From positions 1 to 15,507 of the forward strand of contig CABSXY010000020.1 of NCBI GenBank assembly GCA_902481695.1: a stretch of 15,507 nucleotides of DNA, given 5' to 3'. Source of the stretch: an uncultured Haemophilus sp. GTDB lineage: Bacteria; Pseudomonadota; Gammaproteobacteria; Enterobacterales; Pasteurellaceae. Below, piece after piece: positions 13,457-15,507 of this stretch; positions within the stretch are counted from its first letter, which is position 1, and the number at the start of each line of letters is the position of its first letter. The notes beneath the pieces were generated by a model. It had not been told where the DNA came from and made no database searches. It worked only from the letters and a program-made list of their open reading frames with translations. Position numbers and translations under genes: made by a program.

Positions 13457-15454
13457 ATGGCAACTCGTAGACAACTCGCCAACGCAATTCGTGCGCTATC
13501 AATGGATGCAGTACAAAAAGCAAAATCAGGCCACCCAGGTGCACCGATGGGAATGGCGGATATCGCTGAAGTATTATGGCGCGATTTCTTAAAACACAAT
13601 CCAAACAATCCTAAATGGGCTGATCGCGACCGTTTTGTGCTTTCTAACGGTCACGGTTCTATGTTGATTTATAGCTTATTACATTTAACAGGCTATGATC
13701 TTTCTATCGAAGATTTAAAACAATTCCGTCAATTACATTCTAAAACCCCAGGCCACCCAGAATATGGTTATGCACCAGGTGTTGAAACCACAACTGGTCC
13801 GTTAGGCCAAGGTATCACTAATGCAGTAGGGATGGCGATTGCTGAGAAAACCTTAGCAGGCCAATTTAACCGTGAAGGCCATGAAATTGTCGATCACCAC
13901 ACTTATGTGTTCTTAGGTGATGGCTGTTTAATGGAAGGGATTTCTCACGAAGCTTGCTCTTTAGCAGGCACATTAGGTCTTGGTAAATTAATCGCATTCT
14001 ACGATGACAACAACATTTCGATTGATGGTCATGTAGATGGTTGGTTCAGTGATGATACCGCCGCACGTTTTGAAGCTTATGGCTGGCAAGTAATCCGTAA
14101 TGTAGATGGTCATGATGCAGAACAAATTCGTGCCGCAACCATTCTTGCTCAAGCAGAAAAAGAAAAACCAACGTTAATTATTTGTAAAACCATCATCGGC
14201 TTCGGTTCACCAAATAAATCTGGTTCTCATGATTGCCATGGTGCACCATTAGGTGATGAAGAAATCGCATTAACCCGTAAAGCACTAGGCTGGGAGTATG
14301 GTCCATTTGAAATTCCAGCTGAATACTATGCTGAATGGTCTGCGAAAGAAAAAGGCGCTGCAGCAGAAAAATCTTGGGAAGAAAAATTTGCCGCTTATGC
14401 TAAAGCATACCCTGAACTTGCAGCAGAATTTACACGTCGTGTAAACGGTGAATTACCAGCAAATTGGGCAGCTGAATCTAAAGCGTTCATTGAAAAATTA
14501 CAAGCTAACCCTGCAAGTATTGCAAGCCGTAAAGCATCACAAAATGCTATTGAAGCTTATGCACACGTATTACCTGAATTCTTAGGTGGCTCAGCAGACT
14601 TAGCAAGTTCTAACCTTACTTTATGGAGCGGTTCTAAACCAATTCGTGCACACGAAAACGTAGGTGGTAACTATATTAACTATGGTGTGCGTGAGTTTGG
14701 TATGTCTGCGATTATGAATGGTATTGCTTTACACGGCGGTTTTATTCCTTATGGCGCAACCTTCTTAATGTTCTACGAATATGCACACAATGCAGTGCGT
14801 ATGGCAGCATTAATGAAACAACGCACTTTATTCGTTTATACTCATGACTCGATCGGTTTAGGCGAAGATGGTCCAACTCACCAACCAGTTGAGCAAACTA
14901 CATCATTACGCTTAATTCCAAATCTTGAAACATGGCGTCCATGTGACCAAGTGGAATCAGCCATCGCATGGCAACAAGCGGTTGAACGTCAAGATGGCCC
15001 AAGTGCGTTGATCTTTACCCGTCAAAACTTAGCCCAAATGGACCGCACTTCTGCACAATTAGATGCAGTTAAGCGTGGTGCTTATGTGTTAAAAGACTGT
15101 GAGGGTACACCAGAGTTAATCTTCATTGCGACAGGTTCTGAAGTGGAATTAGCAGTGAAAGCAGCAGATGTATTGACTGCTGAAGGTAAAAAAGTACGTG
15201 TCGTCTCTATGCCAAGCACTAACCGTTTCGACAAACAAGATGCAGCGTACCGTGAAAGTGTGTTACCTGCAGCCGTAACCAAACGTGTTGCAATCGAAGC
15301 AGGTATTGCAGACTTCTGGTATAAATACGTTGGCTTTGAAGGTCGCGTGGTAGGTATGAATAGCTTCGGCGAGTCAGCTCCAGCAGATCAATTATTCAAA
15401 CTCTTTGGTTTCACCGTGGATAACGTGGTGGCAAAAGCAAAAGAGATTTTATAA
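13457..15454 (+). CDS. tkt: Transketolase
   Basis: Transketolase (665 aa; E. coli TktA 663) moves two-carbon units between sugar phosphates in the non-oxidative pentose phosphate pathway, using thiamine diphosphate and a divalent metal. Active-site features: SGHPGAP with His26, NGHGS with His66, GHPEYG with His100, TGPLGQG, the cofactor motif LGDGCLMEGISHEA with Asp155 and FYDDNNISIDG with Asn185, SHDCHGAPLG with His261, and VREFGMS with catalytic Glu413. YTHDSIGLGEDGPTHQP follows in the pyrimidine domain; the C-terminal domain is complete. TAGGAG precedes the ATG. The gene has its own terminator, so it is probably monocistronic. Confidence 0.98.
   Translation: MATRRQLANAIRALSMDAVQKAKSGHPGAPMGMADIAEVLWRDFLKHNPNNPKWADRDRFVLSNGHGSMLIYSLLHLTGYDLSIEDLKQFRQLHSKTPGHPEYGYAPGVETTTGPLGQGITNAVGMAIAEKTLAGQFNREGHEIVDHHTYVFLGDGCLMEGISHEACSLAGTLGLGKLIAFYDDNNISIDGHVDGWFSDDTAARFEAYGWQVIRNVDGHDAEQIRAATILAQAEKEKPTLIICKTIIGFGSPNKSGSHDCHGAPLGDEEIALTRKALGWEYGPFEIPAEYYAEWSAKEKGAAAEKSWEEKFAAYAKAYPELAAEFTRRVNGELPANWAAESKAFIEKLQANPASIASRKASQNAIEAYAHVLPEFLGGSADLASSNLTLWSGSKPIRAHENVGGNYINYGVREFGMSAIMNGIALHGGFIPYGATFLMFYEYAHNAVRMAALMKQRTLFVYTHDSIGLGEDGPTHQPVEQTTSLRLIPNLETWRPCDQVESAIAWQQAVERQDGPSALIFTRQNLAQMDRTSAQLDAVKRGAYVLKDCEGTPELIFIATGSEVELAVKAADVLTAEGKKVRVVSMPSTNRFDKQDAAYRESVLPAAVTKRVAIEAGIADFWYKYVGFEGRVVGMNSFGESAPADQLFKLFGFTVDNVVAKAKEIL
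15042..15050 (-). repeat. DNA uptake signal core in tkt
   Basis: Exact ACCGCACTT on the plus strand, encoding Asp-Arg-Thr-Ser around residue 529. A one-mismatch copy (AAGTGCGTT) lies at 15001-15009. Confidence 0.85.
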
Positions 15455-15468
15455 TTATTAAAATGGAT

Positions 15469-15498
15469 AAAGGCAGGTAATGACCTGCCTTTCTTTTT
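15469..15498 (+). terminator. Rho-independent terminator of tkt
   Basis: AAAGGCAGGT-like stem: AGGCAGGT (15471-15478) pairs with ACCTGCCT (15483-15490) around AATG, extended by two A-T pairs and followed by TTCTTTTT. It lies 15 bases after the tkt stop. Confidence 0.92.
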
Positions 15499-15507
15499 AT
15501 GCCTAGA

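Noticed and set aside
1..15507. Search for CRISPR arrays, transposons, tRNAs, toxin-antitoxin or defence genes
   Set aside because: No spaced direct repeats, terminal inverted repeats, transposase, cloverleaf or defence-like proteins were seen; the only recurring repeat is the uptake signal.

Overview
The window is ordinary core chromosome of a Pasteurellaceae bacterium, most likely Haemophilus parainfluenzae or a close relative. Three things point there. The DNA is AT-rich. It carries twelve exact copies of the Haemophilus-type uptake signal core AAGTGCGGT (either strand), roughly one per 1.3 kb. The proteins read as close relatives of the H. influenzae ones. An intact hemB argues against H. 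influenzae itself, which needs exogenous heme. I see no mobile element, prophage, CRISPR array, tRNA or rRNA, and no previously undescribed multi-gene system.

Layout. Positions 1 to about 79 are GC-rich foreign-looking sequence joined abruptly to the 3' part of a BCCT (BetT-like) transporter gene, probably a contig or assembly artefact. Then follow, all on the plus strand: tatA-tatB-tatC (twin-arginine protein export); hemB (porphobilinogen synthase, aspartate-rich metal-site type); gdhA (NADP-type glutamate dehydrogenase); and the rpsP-rimM-trmD-rplS operon (ribosomal proteins S16 and L19, 16S maturation factor, tRNA m1G37 methyltransferase). rho runs convergent to rplS. It is divergent from argH (argininosuccinate lyase), and the spacer holds a tandem ARG-box operator overlapping both promoters. 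Convergent to argH is a minus-strand cluster, serB-yajQ-small exported protein, whose last gene appears frameshifted in an A7 tract just after its ATG. ytjB (Smp/AhpA-like membrane protein) diverges from serB over a 44-bp gap, and tkt (transketolase) closes the window with its terminator.

Functional logic. These are housekeeping units: protein export, heme synthesis, nitrogen assimilation, translation, transcription termination, arginine and serine synthesis, and the pentose phosphate pathway. The best leads are local: the A7 frameshift, the shared ARG operator, hemB lying between tatC and gdhA, RNA hairpins around rpsP, an unusual residue in Rho beside Walker B, a BCCT transporter lacking the usual TSADSG motif, and terminators built from paired uptake signals.
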